Shown here: piece after piece, positions 4,852 through 11,738 of the stretch
Layout of the letters: each line of letters begins with the position of its first letter
How positions within the stretch are numbered: position 1 is the stretch's first letter
Assembly (NCBI GenBank): GCA_013813675.1
Contig: JACCRH010000381.1
Location: 1-15,786 of the forward strand
DNA: 15,786 nucleotides
Direction: 5' to 3'
Source of the DNA: Gemmatimonadales bacterium
GTDB taxonomy: Bacteria; Gemmatimonadota; Gemmatimonadetes; Gemmatimonadales; GWC2-71-9
Notes under the pieces: generated by a model
Databases searched by the model: none
Seen by the model: only the letters and a program-made list of their open reading frames with translations
What the model was told of the DNA's origin: nothing
Translations under genes and position numbers: made by a program

Positions 4852-6642
4852 ATGAAAACCATTTCCGCCGCGCTCACCGTCGCCGCTGTCTCGGTCCGCG
4901 GCGAGGTCGTCAGGTACTGGAAGACGCCGGCTCTTCTGGCCGCGGCGTTCGCGGCGGGACTGGGCTTCGCTATTCCGGCGATTTCGGCTTACGGAACCCT
5001 CACCCTGCCGCCTCTCAGGGGTGGCGACCTCGGGCTGACCTGGCGGGCCGGGGTACGGCCGCCCGCGGCCACTCAACAGGACGCGGTGGACGCCCTGACT
5101 GGCCTTCTTCTGGGGGCCGGCGTGGGAACCCTCGCCATCGCCGCGGTCACCATCCTGATCCTTTCTCTCGCCCGGGAGGCGGAGCGGACCGGCGAAGTCG
5201 CGGTGCGCCGCGCGGTGGGCGCCGGCCGGGGTAGCCTCCTCAGCTCGGCGCTGCTGGAGGGCGGGCTCATTGCCCTGACGGGAATCGTGGCGGGCGGGAT
5301 CGCCGGGGGAGTGGTGACCGTGGCGATGGCGGCATGGCCGGGCACGCTGCGTGGCGGAGTATTCTGGCCCGGTATGGTGGGGGCGGGGGCGCTGGCGGTC
5401 GTGGTGTTCCTTGGCGTCACCTTTCCGGTGTTCTTTGCCCGGCGCCGGATCGGTGAAGCCGAGCCGCATGCGCCGGCCCCGCTGATGCCGAGCGCGATTC
5501 AGGCCGGCGCGAGCCTGGTGATGCTGACGATGGGTGCCCTGCTGTCGCGCCACGCCTCCCGGGTGGTGGCCGCGACTTCGGCGGCGCCGGCCGACGGGGC
5601 GGTCTATTCGATCTCGATGCCGGATACCGCCCCGGCGACTCGGGCTCATCGCTACGCGACGCTGCTCCGCGCGCTGGCGGAGAACCACGGTCAAGCGAGC
5701 CTCACCAGTCCGGGGACCCTGCTCGGGCTCGGTGCGGTCGGCACCGTCACCACCGACTGCGGGCAGTGTTCGGAGGGCGGAATGCAGCTCCGTTGGCGGG
5801 TGAAGCCTGCCACCCACCGGTTCGTCAGCGCGGACAGTTTTCAGCTGCTGGGCGTGACCGTGGTGGAAGGGCGGGGTATCGCCAGCGCCGACTCCTGGGA
5901 TGCCCCCCGAGTCGCCGTGATCAGCCGAGGCCTGGCGGCTAGAGAGTTTCAGTTCGGACAGGCGCTGGGCCGCGGCATCCGTGTAGTGGACGACGGCAAC
6001 CGCTGGTCCACGGTGGTCGGGGTGGTAGACGATGCTCCCGCCGGCGGACTGGGCGGCGCGTTTCAGCCGAGGTACTCAGTCTACCTGAGTGTCCTGCAGC
6101 ATCCTCCGGGGGCCGTCGACCTGCTCACCGGCCGGCGGGGCGGCGCCGAGGACTCGGTGCGGTCGGTCGTGCGGAGCGCGCTGGGCTATCGGGCACTCGA
6201 TGCCTCGGTCACCTCGGTGGGCGCGCTGGTCGCCGGCCAGGCAGCGCCGCTGCGCTGGTTCGCCGCGCGGTTCGGGTTGCAGGGTTGGGCCATGCTGGGC
6301 ATCGCGGCGCTCGGCTCGATGGCGGTGACTCGGCTCTGGGTCGCTTCCCTGCTTGGTGAGCTGGGACTGCGCCGGGCGCTCGGCGCCCGGCGCAGCCAGG
6401 CCGTGGCCTACGTGATGCTCCGTGCGGCGGCCGTCAGCTTTGCGGGCCTGGCGGGCGGCGTATGGTTCGGCGGGGCGGTCTGGAGCGAGCTTGCGGACCT
6501 GGTGGTGGGCCTCGACCCTTGGGACGTGGCGCTGGTAATCAGGTTCGGGGTGATTCTTCTGCTGAGCACGCTTCTCGGCGCCTTGCCGCCCGTTTGGCGG
6601 GCCACTCGCGCGACGCCCGCCTCGCTGCTCTCCGCGTCATGA
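4852..6642 (+). CDS. Orphan MacB/FtsX-type permease with two FtsX cores (ADOP-like, short form)
   Basis: 596 residues, membrane protein. It has two FtsX-type cores, each with the cytoplasmic signature: RTGEVAVRRAVGAGRGSLL at 112-130 and LGELGLRRALGARRSQAV at 501-518. Roughly eight membrane segments can be drawn (about 28-48, 85-107, 130-158, 175-196, 214-232, 478-500, 518-545, 560-582). A periplasmic MacB-type domain lies between the halves (about 245-465; VSADSFQLLGVTVVEGRG and RVAVISRGLAAREFQFG are typical). Related duplicated permeases of Acidobacteria are often about 800 residues and have a periplasmic domain in each half; here the first is reduced to about 35 residues (48-84). No ATPase gene is adjacent, so an ATPase encoded elsewhere would be needed for transport. 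The start ATG has AGGAGG at 4843-4848, a rather short spacing. The stop overlaps the nfo start (ATGA). A CxxC (C303, C306) lies in the periplasmic domain. Confidence 0.85.
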   Translation: MKTISAALTVAAVSVRGEVVRYWKTPALLAAAFAAGLGFAIPAISAYGTLTLPPLRGGDLGLTWRAGVRPPAATQQDAVDALTGLLLGAGVGTLAIAAVTILILSLAREAERTGEVAVRRAVGAGRGSLLSSALLEGGLIALTGIVAGGIAGGVVTVAMAAWPGTLRGGVFWPGMVGAGALAVVVFLGVTFPVFFARRRIGEAEPHAPAPLMPSAIQAGASLVMLTMGALLSRHASRVVAATSAAPADGAVYSISMPDTAPATRAHRYATLLRALAENHGQASLTSPGTLLGLGAVGTVTTDCGQCSEGGMQLRWRVKPATHRFVSADSFQLLGVTVVEGRGIASADSWDAPRVAVISRGLAAREFQFGQALGRGIRVVDDGNRWSTVVGVVDDAPAGGLGGAFQPRYSVYLSVLQHPPGAVDLLTGRRGGAEDSVRSVVRSALGYRALDASVTSVGALVAGQAAPLRWFAARFGLQGWAMLGIAALGSMAVTRLWVASLLGELGLRRALGARRSQAVAYVMLRAAAVSFAGLAGGVWFGGAVWSELADLVVGLDPWDVALVIRFGVILLLSTLLGALPPVWRATRATPASLLSAS

Positions 6643-7529
6643 GTCGCATCATCGGCGCGCACACCGTGGACAACGGCGGTATCCACATGGCCGCGCTCCG
6701 CGCGGGCCGAGCCGGGATGCACGCGCTGCAGATCTTCACCGCCATTCCCAAGTACTACGGCGACAAGACGTCGATCCGGCCCGAGCGGGTGCAGCGGTTC
6801 CGGGAGGCCCTGCGCACGGCCGGCATCGAGCCGGCCAACGTGCTGGTGCACTCCGCGTACGTGCTCAACACCGCCACCGCCGAGGAGGAGAAATGGGGGC
6901 GGGCGGCGGCGGGCCTCCGAAAGGAGCTGGAGCGGTCCACCGCCCTGGGGGTCGGGGCCCTCTGCTTCCACCCCGGGGCCGCCACCGATGGCGACCGTGC
7001 GGCGGCGCTGGTACGGGTCGCGCTGGCCATCACCCGGGCCCTCGAGGCGGTGCCGGGGGAGACCAAAATCCTGATCGAGAACACCGCCGGGGCCGGCATG
7101 ACCATGGGCAAGACGCCGGAGGAAGTGGCCGGCATGCTGGCCGGGGTACCCCCGGCGCTCCGCCATCGCACCGGCTACGGGCTCGACACCTGCCATCTCT
7201 TCTCGGCGGGACATGACATCACCGCGTCCGCCGCCGCGCTGGGAGGCATCCTTGGCGAGTTCGAATCGGCCGCGGGGTCGCCCCCGGCCTTCTTCCACCT
7301 CAACGACAGCGAAGCTGGGCTCGGCGCCAACAAGGACCGTCACCTACTGATCGGTGAGGGGAAAATCGGCGCCGAGCCGTTCCGCTGGCTGCTGGAGGAT
7401 CGCCGAAGCTCGGGCATTCCTCTGATTCTGGAGACCCCGCAGCAGAACTACAGTGTCGCGGACGACGACGACACGCCCGATCCCTACGATGTGAGGATGC
7501 TCGCGCTGCTCCGCTCGCTGTCACCGTGA
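6639..7529 (+). CDS. nfo: Deoxyribonuclease IV (AP endonuclease, Nfo family)
   Basis: 296 residues, near the usual 280-300. The enzyme cleaves DNA 5' to abasic sites in base-excision repair, using three zinc ions. All nine expected metal ligands are present: H71 (VHSAY), H111 (CFHPG), E147 (LIENTAG), D183 and H186 (LDTCHLF), H220 (FHLNDS), D233 and H235 (DRHLLIGEGKIG) and E265 (ILETP). The start ATG overlaps the permease stop as ATGA, so the two genes are almost certainly translated from one mRNA; no promoter of its own is visible. The pairing with a permease has no obvious biochemical logic. The last codons and stop fall within the first copy of the palindromic repeat at 7520-7584. Confidence 0.97.
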   Translation: MSRIIGAHTVDNGGIHMAALRAGRAGMHALQIFTAIPKYYGDKTSIRPERVQRFREALRTAGIEPANVLVHSAYVLNTATAEEEKWGRAAAGLRKELERSTALGVGALCFHPGAATDGDRAAALVRVALAITRALEAVPGETKILIENTAGAGMTMGKTPEEVAGMLAGVPPALRHRTGYGLDTCHLFSAGHDITASAAALGGILGEFESAAGSPPAFFHLNDSEAGLGANKDRHLLIGEGKIGAEPFRWLLEDRRSSGIPLILETPQQNYSVADDDDTPDPYDVRMLALLRSLSP

Positions 7530-7584
7530 ACGAAGTGAAGGGGGCATGACTCAGCATGGTCTCCTTCGCTTCGCTCAGGATGAC
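7520..7584. repeat. Palindromic intergenic repeat, copy 1
   Basis: A 65-bp imperfect palindrome with 22-base arms: left 7520-7541 (GTCACCGTGAACGAAG...) and right 7563-7584 (...CGCTTCGCTCAGGATGAC), pairing with about four mismatches, some tolerable as G-U in RNA. Copy 2 lies at 8424-8487, beyond the transglycosylase gene, in the same orientation. The CTGAGCGAAGCGAAGG core resembles a short palindromic element I remember from intergenic regions of many GC-rich bacteria; this is from memory, not a search. It overlaps the end of nfo and could act as an mRNA 3' structure. Confidence 0.85.
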
Positions 7585-7711
7585 GAGGATCAGTGTCAAG
7601 TCTCTCGGCAGTACGATTGTTTTACACCCCGCTGTCGCCCGGTTCTTGCTGACACTCTCCCCGAATCCACTGTCATCGCCGCTTACGTCGCATCGGGGAG
7701 GGCGCATTCAC

Positions 7712-8422
7712 ATGAATTCGCCAGAACGCGCCGCAGTGCGCGGTATCGACGCGCCACGCCGCCCATTCATGGTCGCGCTGTCACTCACGCTGATGGTCGC
7801 GGCGGTCCAGTGGACGCCGCCGGTCTCCCCGGTCTCCGATCGGCAGGTCGCCAGCCTGGTCCTGGCCCGGCCGGCCGCAACTCCCTTCAAGGTCCCGGCT
7901 CGGGTGGACAGCGCGGCGCTCGAGCGGCAGGTCGTCGCCCGATTCGAGCATTGGCCGCTGGCGCGGATCTTCTTCAGCCGGACGCGGGAACGGGAGATCT
8001 CGGAGCGGATCGCGCGGGCGATAGTGAAGGAGGCCAACTACCTGCAGGTGGAGCCCAGCCTGCTGGCCGGCGTGCTGCTCACCGAGAATGCGCCGCTGGA
8101 CGCGGAGGCCCGAAGCAGCCAGGGCGCGATCGGACTGATGCAGGTGATGGATTTCCACGCCGGTGAGTACGACTGCGACTCCAACGACCTGCTGCAGGTC
8201 GAGTCGAACATCTGTCATGGCGCGCGCGTCTTCGGGTACTACTTGAAGCGCACTGGCAACGTGCGCCGGGCCCTGCTGCGCTACAACGGCTGCGTCACCG
8301 GCAGCAACACCCCGAACTGCAGCCGCTACCCCTCGAAAGTGCTGCGCAACGCCCGCCAAGTGCGCCAGGAGCTGCTCCAGTATCCGCCCTACAGCCTTCC
8401 GGTGGATACGGCAACGTTCTGA
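7712..8422 (+). CDS. Exported/membrane-anchored lytic transglycosylase, SLT family 1 domain
   Basis: 236 residues. A hydrophobic stretch at 19-38 (FMVALSLTLMVAAVQW) after a basic N-terminus (APRRP) is a signal anchor or signal peptide, placing the rest in the periplasm. The SLT fold spans about 100-225: catalytic Glu125 in LLTENAPLD, GAIGLMQV at 138-145, SNICHGARVFGYYL at 165-178 and RALLRYNGC at 186-194. In the family the Glu cleaves the MurNAc-GlcNAc bond of peptidoglycan, leaving a 1,6-anhydro end. Four cysteines (155, 168, 194, 203) are all in the exported domain and could form two disulfides. Start ATG 7712 has GGAGG about ten bases upstream; the open frame from 7556 reads through the repeat and is not credible. 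It is bracketed by repeat copies and faces a class A PBP on the other strand. Confidence 0.9.
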   Translation: MNSPERAAVRGIDAPRRPFMVALSLTLMVAAVQWTPPVSPVSDRQVASLVLARPAATPFKVPARVDSAALERQVVARFEHWPLARIFFSRTREREISERIARAIVKEANYLQVEPSLLAGVLLTENAPLDAEARSSQGAIGLMQVMDFHAGEYDCDSNDLLQVESNICHGARVFGYYLKRTGNVRRALLRYNGCVTGSNTPNCSRYPSKVLRNARQVRQELLQYPPYSLPVDTATF

Positions 8423-8423
8423 T

Positions 8424-8487
8424 GTCACCCTGAACGAAGTGAAGGGGCCATGACTCACATGGTCTCCTTCGCTGCGCTCAGGATGAC
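8424..8487. repeat. Palindromic intergenic repeat, copy 2
   Basis: A 64-bp copy of the element at 7520-7584, starting one base after the transglycosylase stop. Arms lie at 8424-8445 and 8466-8487, with the centre GGGCCATGACTCACATGGTCT (8444-8464) nearly as in copy 1. The two copies agree at nearly all arm positions. It could work as a weak terminator or RNA-protecting hairpin for the upstream gene. The remaining 112 bp to the PBP stop hold one further small hairpin and nothing else I can name. Confidence 0.85.
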
Positions 8488-8549
8488 ACCGGCTCTGTTG
8501 ATACCGAGGCCGGAGGCAGGCTGGCAAACTGGACAGATCGACAGAGATG

Positions 8550-8565
8550 CGGGGTGCTCACCCCG
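8550..8565 (-). terminator. Small GC-rich hairpin downstream of the PBP gene
   Basis: CGGGGTG-CT-CACCCCG is a perfect 7-bp dyad (realistically six pairs and a 4-base loop), about 35 bases past the PBP stop at 8600. No T-run follows on the minus strand, so it is at best a weak or factor-assisted terminator. Confidence 0.3.
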
Positions 8566-8599
8566 TTGCTTACCAGGCGTTCCTCGCAGTCGATGACAC

Positions 8600-10657
8600 C
8601 TACAACCCGAGCAGATCCTTCAAGGCCTCTCCCACTTCGCGGCCGAATTGCTCCAGCCGGTCGATCAGCGGCGCATGGTGGTGGGCGCAGATGCGAACCG
8701 GCTCGCTCCCGGGCTTGAACCACTCGGGTTGAGTCGTCGGGCACCACTCGTTGGCAATCTCACCGGTGTAGGCGTCGATGGTCCGGCTTATCAGGCCAAG
8801 GGGCGGCTCCCACGCCGAGGCCGGCGACTTGTCCTCCCATCCATTCTTGTAGAACGCCGCCCACGCCGGCGCGGCCAGACGGCCGCCTGAGGCGTTAGGG
8901 GCGATGGCCCGGGGCACGTCGTACCCGAACCAGACTCCGGCGACTACCGTCGGGGTGTATCCCACGAACCAGATGTCGGCGCCGTTGTTGGTGGTGCCGG
9001 TTTTTCCCGCGACCGGCCCCCGCACACCCAGCTCCCGCACCAGATGGCCGGTCCCGCCGTCCACCACCGAGCGCAGCATCGAGGTGATCTGGAACGCCTC
9101 CGCTTCGCCCAGCACACGCTCGGGCTCTTGCTCCGGCGCCCGCCACAGCACGGTACCGTCCGCCAGCTCTATCCGCCGTACCAGGGAGGGCGACACCCGG
9201 TAGCCCCCGTTGGCGAACGGCGCGTAGGCCAGGACCAGCTCGAGCGGGGTGACCTCCACCGCGCCGAGCGCTAGTGACGGCACCGGCGCGAGGGTGCCGC
9301 GAAGGCCCGCCTTCCGTGCCAGCGCCGCCACCCGGCGCTCCCCGACCGCCCGGCTCAAGCGCACGGTAGCGGCATTGGCCGAGGTCATGAGCGCGCGGCG
9401 GAGGGTGACCGAGCCGGCGTATTCACCTCCGAAGTTGACTGGCCGCCAGACCTTCGAGCCGTCGGCCACCTCGACCGGCGAGTCGTCCACTACGCTCGCC
9501 GGGGTATAGCCGTCCGCGAGCGCGGCGGCGAAGACGAAGGGCTTGAAGGCCGACCCCGGCTGACGCCGCGCCCCGAGCGCGCGGTTGAACCCCCGCTGCA
9601 CCGGGTGCCGGCCACCGACCAGCGCGCGAATCTCACCGTTCCGCGGGTCCACCGCGACCAGCGCGCCTTGCAGCTCGTGTGCCCGGCGGCGGTACCGCTC
9701 GCCACTGCCGCGTTCGATCGCGGCGGCGCGGTCGCTCACCGCCCGCTCCGCCGCGCGCTGGGCCTTGGCGTCCACCGTGGTGTGCACTACGACGTCCCCG
9801 ACGATCTCGATCGCGTCGCCCAGAATCGAGTCCACGGTGGCGCGCACCGGATCGAGCGCCTGGGACAGTTCGCGGCGCGGCTTCCAGCCGGAGGCCGCGA
9901 GCCGAAGCGGCTCCTCGCCCGCGCGCTCGACGCCGCGAGGGCTCAGGTATCCCTCCCGCGCCATCTGGCCGAGCACGACACCCCGTCGGCCCCGCGCCCG
10001 ATCGGGGTGGCGGCGCGGCGAATAGATCGAGGGCCCGCGCGCCAGACCGGCCAGGAGAGCTCCCTCGCCGACCGTCAAGGCACCCACGCTCTTGCCGAAG
10101 AGGTCCCGGCTCGCCGCTTCGACGCCATAGGTGCCGTCGCCGAGATAGATGACGTTGAGGTAGAGCTCGAGAATCCGCTGCTTGGGCAGCGCCCACTCCA
10201 AGCGGCGGGCCAGCTCGATCTCGATCAGCTTGCGCCGGAGCGATCGCTCCTGTGACAGGTGGGGCAGAAAGGCGCTTCGCACCACCTGCATGGTGATGGT
10301 ACTGAACCCCTCGCGCACCGAGAGGGAACTGAAGTTCCGCGCCAGCGCCCGTCCCACGCTGCGCCAGTCGATGCCGCCGTGATAGTAGAATCGCCGGTCC
10401 TCGGCCGCGATGAACGCCGCGCGCACATGCCGGGGCACCCGTTCGAGCGACACGTTGAGTCGGCGGACGGAGGCGAGCCGTCCCAGGGGGGCGCCGTTGC
10501 GGTCGAGGACCCGGCTCCCCTCGCTGGGACGAAATCCCCGAAGCTGCTCGGCCGACGGGCATCGGGCGAGACCACAGGTCGCCATCCACAGCGTGGCGCC
10601 GCCCGACAGGAGAAGCAGCGCGATCACCACGCCGGCGAAGACCCGGTGGCGGTTCAA
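8600..10657 (-). CDS. Class A penicillin-binding protein (bifunctional transglycosylase/transpeptidase)
   Basis: 685 residues, inner-membrane anchored (hydrophobic 8-26), polymerising and cross-linking peptidoglycan. Transglycosylase domain about 50-230: catalytic E86 in AAEDRRFYYHGG, FSTITMQVVRS at 118-127, RRKLIEIELARR at 141-152 and ELYLNVIYLGDGTYGVEAAS at 164-183. Transpeptidase domain about 330-600: S369-x-x-K372 (PGSAFKPF), S426-x-N428 and K552-T-G-T (GKTGTTNN). The linker is short, leaving no room for the OB insert of enterobacterial PBP1A. The STITMQ motif recalls PBP1C more than the STITQQ of PBP1A, but no PBP1C-type C-terminal domain is present; the tail carries CPTTQPEWFKPGSEPVRIC. 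The start is TTG 10657-10655, with GGGGAGGT six bases upstream on the minus strand; the nearby ATG is closed after three codons. An intrinsic terminator lies immediately upstream. Confidence 0.95.
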   Translation of the reverse strand: MNRHRVFAGVVIALLLLSGGATLWMATCGLARCPSAEQLRGFRPSEGSRVLDRNGAPLGRLASVRRLNVSLERVPRHVRAAFIAAEDRRFYYHGGIDWRSVGRALARNFSSLSVREGFSTITMQVVRSAFLPHLSQERSLRRKLIEIELARRLEWALPKQRILELYLNVIYLGDGTYGVEAASRDLFGKSVGALTVGEGALLAGLARGPSIYSPRRHPDRARGRRGVVLGQMAREGYLSPRGVERAGEEPLRLAASGWKPRRELSQALDPVRATVDSILGDAIEIVGDVVVHTTVDAKAQRAAERAVSDRAAAIERGSGERYRRRAHELQGALVAVDPRNGEIRALVGGRHPVQRGFNRALGARRQPGSAFKPFVFAAALADGYTPASVVDDSPVEVADGSKVWRPVNFGGEYAGSVTLRRALMTSANAATVRLSRAVGERRVAALARKAGLRGTLAPVPSLALGAVEVTPLELVLAYAPFANGGYRVSPSLVRRIELADGTVLWRAPEQEPERVLGEAEAFQITSMLRSVVDGGTGHLVRELGVRGPVAGKTGTTNNGADIWFVGYTPTVVAGVWFGYDVPRAIAPNASGGRLAAPAWAAFYKNGWEDKSPASAWEPPLGLISRTIDAYTGEIANEWCPTTQPEWFKPGSEPVRICAHHHAPLIDRLEQFGREVGEALKDLLGL

Positions 10658-10674
10658 GTCTCTACCTCCCCATG

Positions 10675-10701
10675 AAAAAACGGCCCCCTCAGGGGCCGTT
10701 T
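10675..10701 (-). terminator. Intrinsic terminator after the YtxH-like gene, abutting the PBP ribosome-binding site
   Basis: Arms 10678-10687 and 10692-10701 (AAACGGCCCC / GGGGCCGTTT) pair perfectly over 10 bp around a 4-base loop. On the minus strand the stem is followed by a T run (T6 counting the stem end), the classic Rho-independent form. It starts 25 bases after the YtxH-like stop. The T-tract ends only a few bases before GGGGAGGT and the TTG start of the PBP gene, so it may also regulate PBP expression. Confidence 0.88.
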
Positions 10702-10726
10702 GTGCCGACGATCCTCGGGTGATCCC

Positions 10727-11314
10727 TCAGCTCCCCTGGGGGGACTCATCGGACGGGATTGCGCCCGATCGGGTTTCGCCTGGATTGCCGGGTTGGCCGT
10801 TGCCTCGGGCTTCGCCTCGCTGCTGCTGGTATTGCTCCCAGCGGTCGGTGGCCTGACGCCGCACCGTCTCGGCGGTTTCCCGTACCCGGGACCGTGCCGG
10901 CGCGGCGCGATCGCTGGTGAGGAAGTAGGTGGCCGCGACGCCCGCCGCCACCGCGAGCACCGCGCCGAAGGCACCGGAATCCTCCTCTTCCTCCTCGCCG
11001 TGCCACCGGTCTTCCAGACCCTCCCACGCGTCCTCGCCACGCTTCTTCATCCGGGAGAGCCGGTCCCGCATCCGTTCCCGCGCGCGGCCGCTGAGTCCCT
11101 GCATCTCCTCGAGGCCCTCGCCGAGATCTTCGCCCAGCGTCTCGAACCGCTTCCGGAGACGACGCCGGGTCTTGAGGCCGGCGTCGGGCGCGGCCAGCAG
11201 GCCGATCCCCACGCCGAGCGCGGTCGCCAGGAAAATGGTGGTGACGCCGGCACCCCGGCCCCGGTCGCCGAAATCGAAGTCGGCGTCGTCGAACTTGCGC
11301 TGTCGCTTAGTCAT
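10727..11314 (-). CDS. YtxH-like membrane protein with two hydrophobic segments
   Basis: 195 residues. After an acidic N-terminus (DDADFDFGDRGRG), residues 22-42 form a membrane helix (TTIFLATALGVGIGLLAAP) that runs into DAGLKTRRRLRKRFETLGED, the arrangement typical of YtxH-like small envelope proteins. A charged amphipathic region (60-110) follows, then a run of Glu, a second hydrophobic segment at 115-133 (AFGAVLAVAAGVAATYFL) and a Gln/Gly/Pro-rich tail. The second segment is not part of the usual YtxH form. Function in the family is poorly defined and often linked to stress. Start ATG 11314 has a G-rich stretch (GGGGGA) upstream. It ends at the terminator before the PBP gene. Confidence 0.75.
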   Translation of the reverse strand: MTKRQRKFDDADFDFGDRGRGAGVTTIFLATALGVGIGLLAAPDAGLKTRRRLRKRFETLGEDLGEGLEEMQGLSGRARERMRDRLSRMKKRGEDAWEGLEDRWHGEEEEEDSGAFGAVLAVAAGVAATYFLTSDRAAPARSRVRETAETVRRQATDRWEQYQQQRGEARGNGQPGNPGETRSGAIPSDESPQGS

Positions 11315-11738
11315 ACAGTCCCCCGATCGCCGCGGTGGGGCGGCGAGCTATGTCCGTGCCTGGCTCCGGCCGGGGCCGGAGCGGGATCCACAAGCAGACT
11401 AATCAATCGGGAGGGGGAAGGAAACATCTTGCATTCCACCGCGCCCTCCGGAAAAACGCACCCCACCGGCCCCACCAGGCGGGAGGGTAATGGAGTGGGG
11501 CGGGGCCACCGCCCAACCCCCCAGCCGTCCGGCCCACAGCGATAAGCAATTACCATATCTTGCATTACCAGCCGGCCCTGGAACTCGGCCGAGCCCGCCT
11601 CCCCGGGAGGCCCCCGGTGGAGCACGAAACTGGCACTTGGAGGGCTGGACCACCCGCAGATTTCCGTCAGGCCATTCGTTCCATCCCTGGATCACCCGGC
11701 GCCCTCCGCCGGCATCCGCAAACCGTCGAGCGTGTGTC
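11315..11738. other. 424-bp intergenic region with palindrome and short direct repeats
   Basis: This is the divergent gap between the YtxH-like gene (-) and the membrane-anchored protein (+). It holds no credible gene; open frames on both strands are low-complexity Pro/Gly/Arg translations. Structures seen: a 20-bp GC palindrome at 11363-11382; ATCTTGCATT at 11426-11435 and again at 11557-11566; and ATTACCA at 11549-11555 and 11564-11570, 15 bp apart around the second copy. The 11540-11570 stretch is clearly AT-richer than its surroundings and is the best place for a promoter, though I cannot assign a -35/-10 pair. Confidence 0.6.
11363..11382. repeat. 20-bp GC-rich palindrome in the 5' region of the YtxH-like gene
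   Basis: GCTCCGGCC-GG-GGCCGGAGC is a perfect dyad with 9-bp arms, about 49 bp upstream of the YtxH-like start. In RNA it would give a very stable hairpin in the 5' leader. As a terminator it lacks a T-run. Confidence 0.45.

Noticed and set aside
4735..5817. N-terminal extension of the ferritin-like gene on the minus strand
   Set aside because: The frame is open for about 360 more codons, but it is antisense to the permease and reads as Arg/Gly/His-rich noise; GTG 4734 with its GGAGG is the plausible start.
10645..10665. tRNA T-loop-like GGTTCAAGTC
   Set aside because: No acceptor stem, anticodon arm or CCA can be built around it; it is the start region of the PBP gene.
11418..11435. Possible sigma-54 promoter ending in CTTGCAT
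   Set aside because: The GG and GC elements are nine rather than ten bases apart, and the second ATCTTGCATT copy has no GG at the required place.
11311..11625. A 104-codon minus-strand frame in the long intergenic region
   Set aside because: Composition is Gly/Pro/Arg noise, it has no convincing ribosome-binding site, and it overlaps the start of the YtxH-like gene.
11490..11738. Upstream start (ATG 11490) for the membrane-anchored protein
   Set aside because: The added 83 residues are Pro/Arg/Ser-rich without structure, and the compact N-terminal module begins exactly at ATG 11739.
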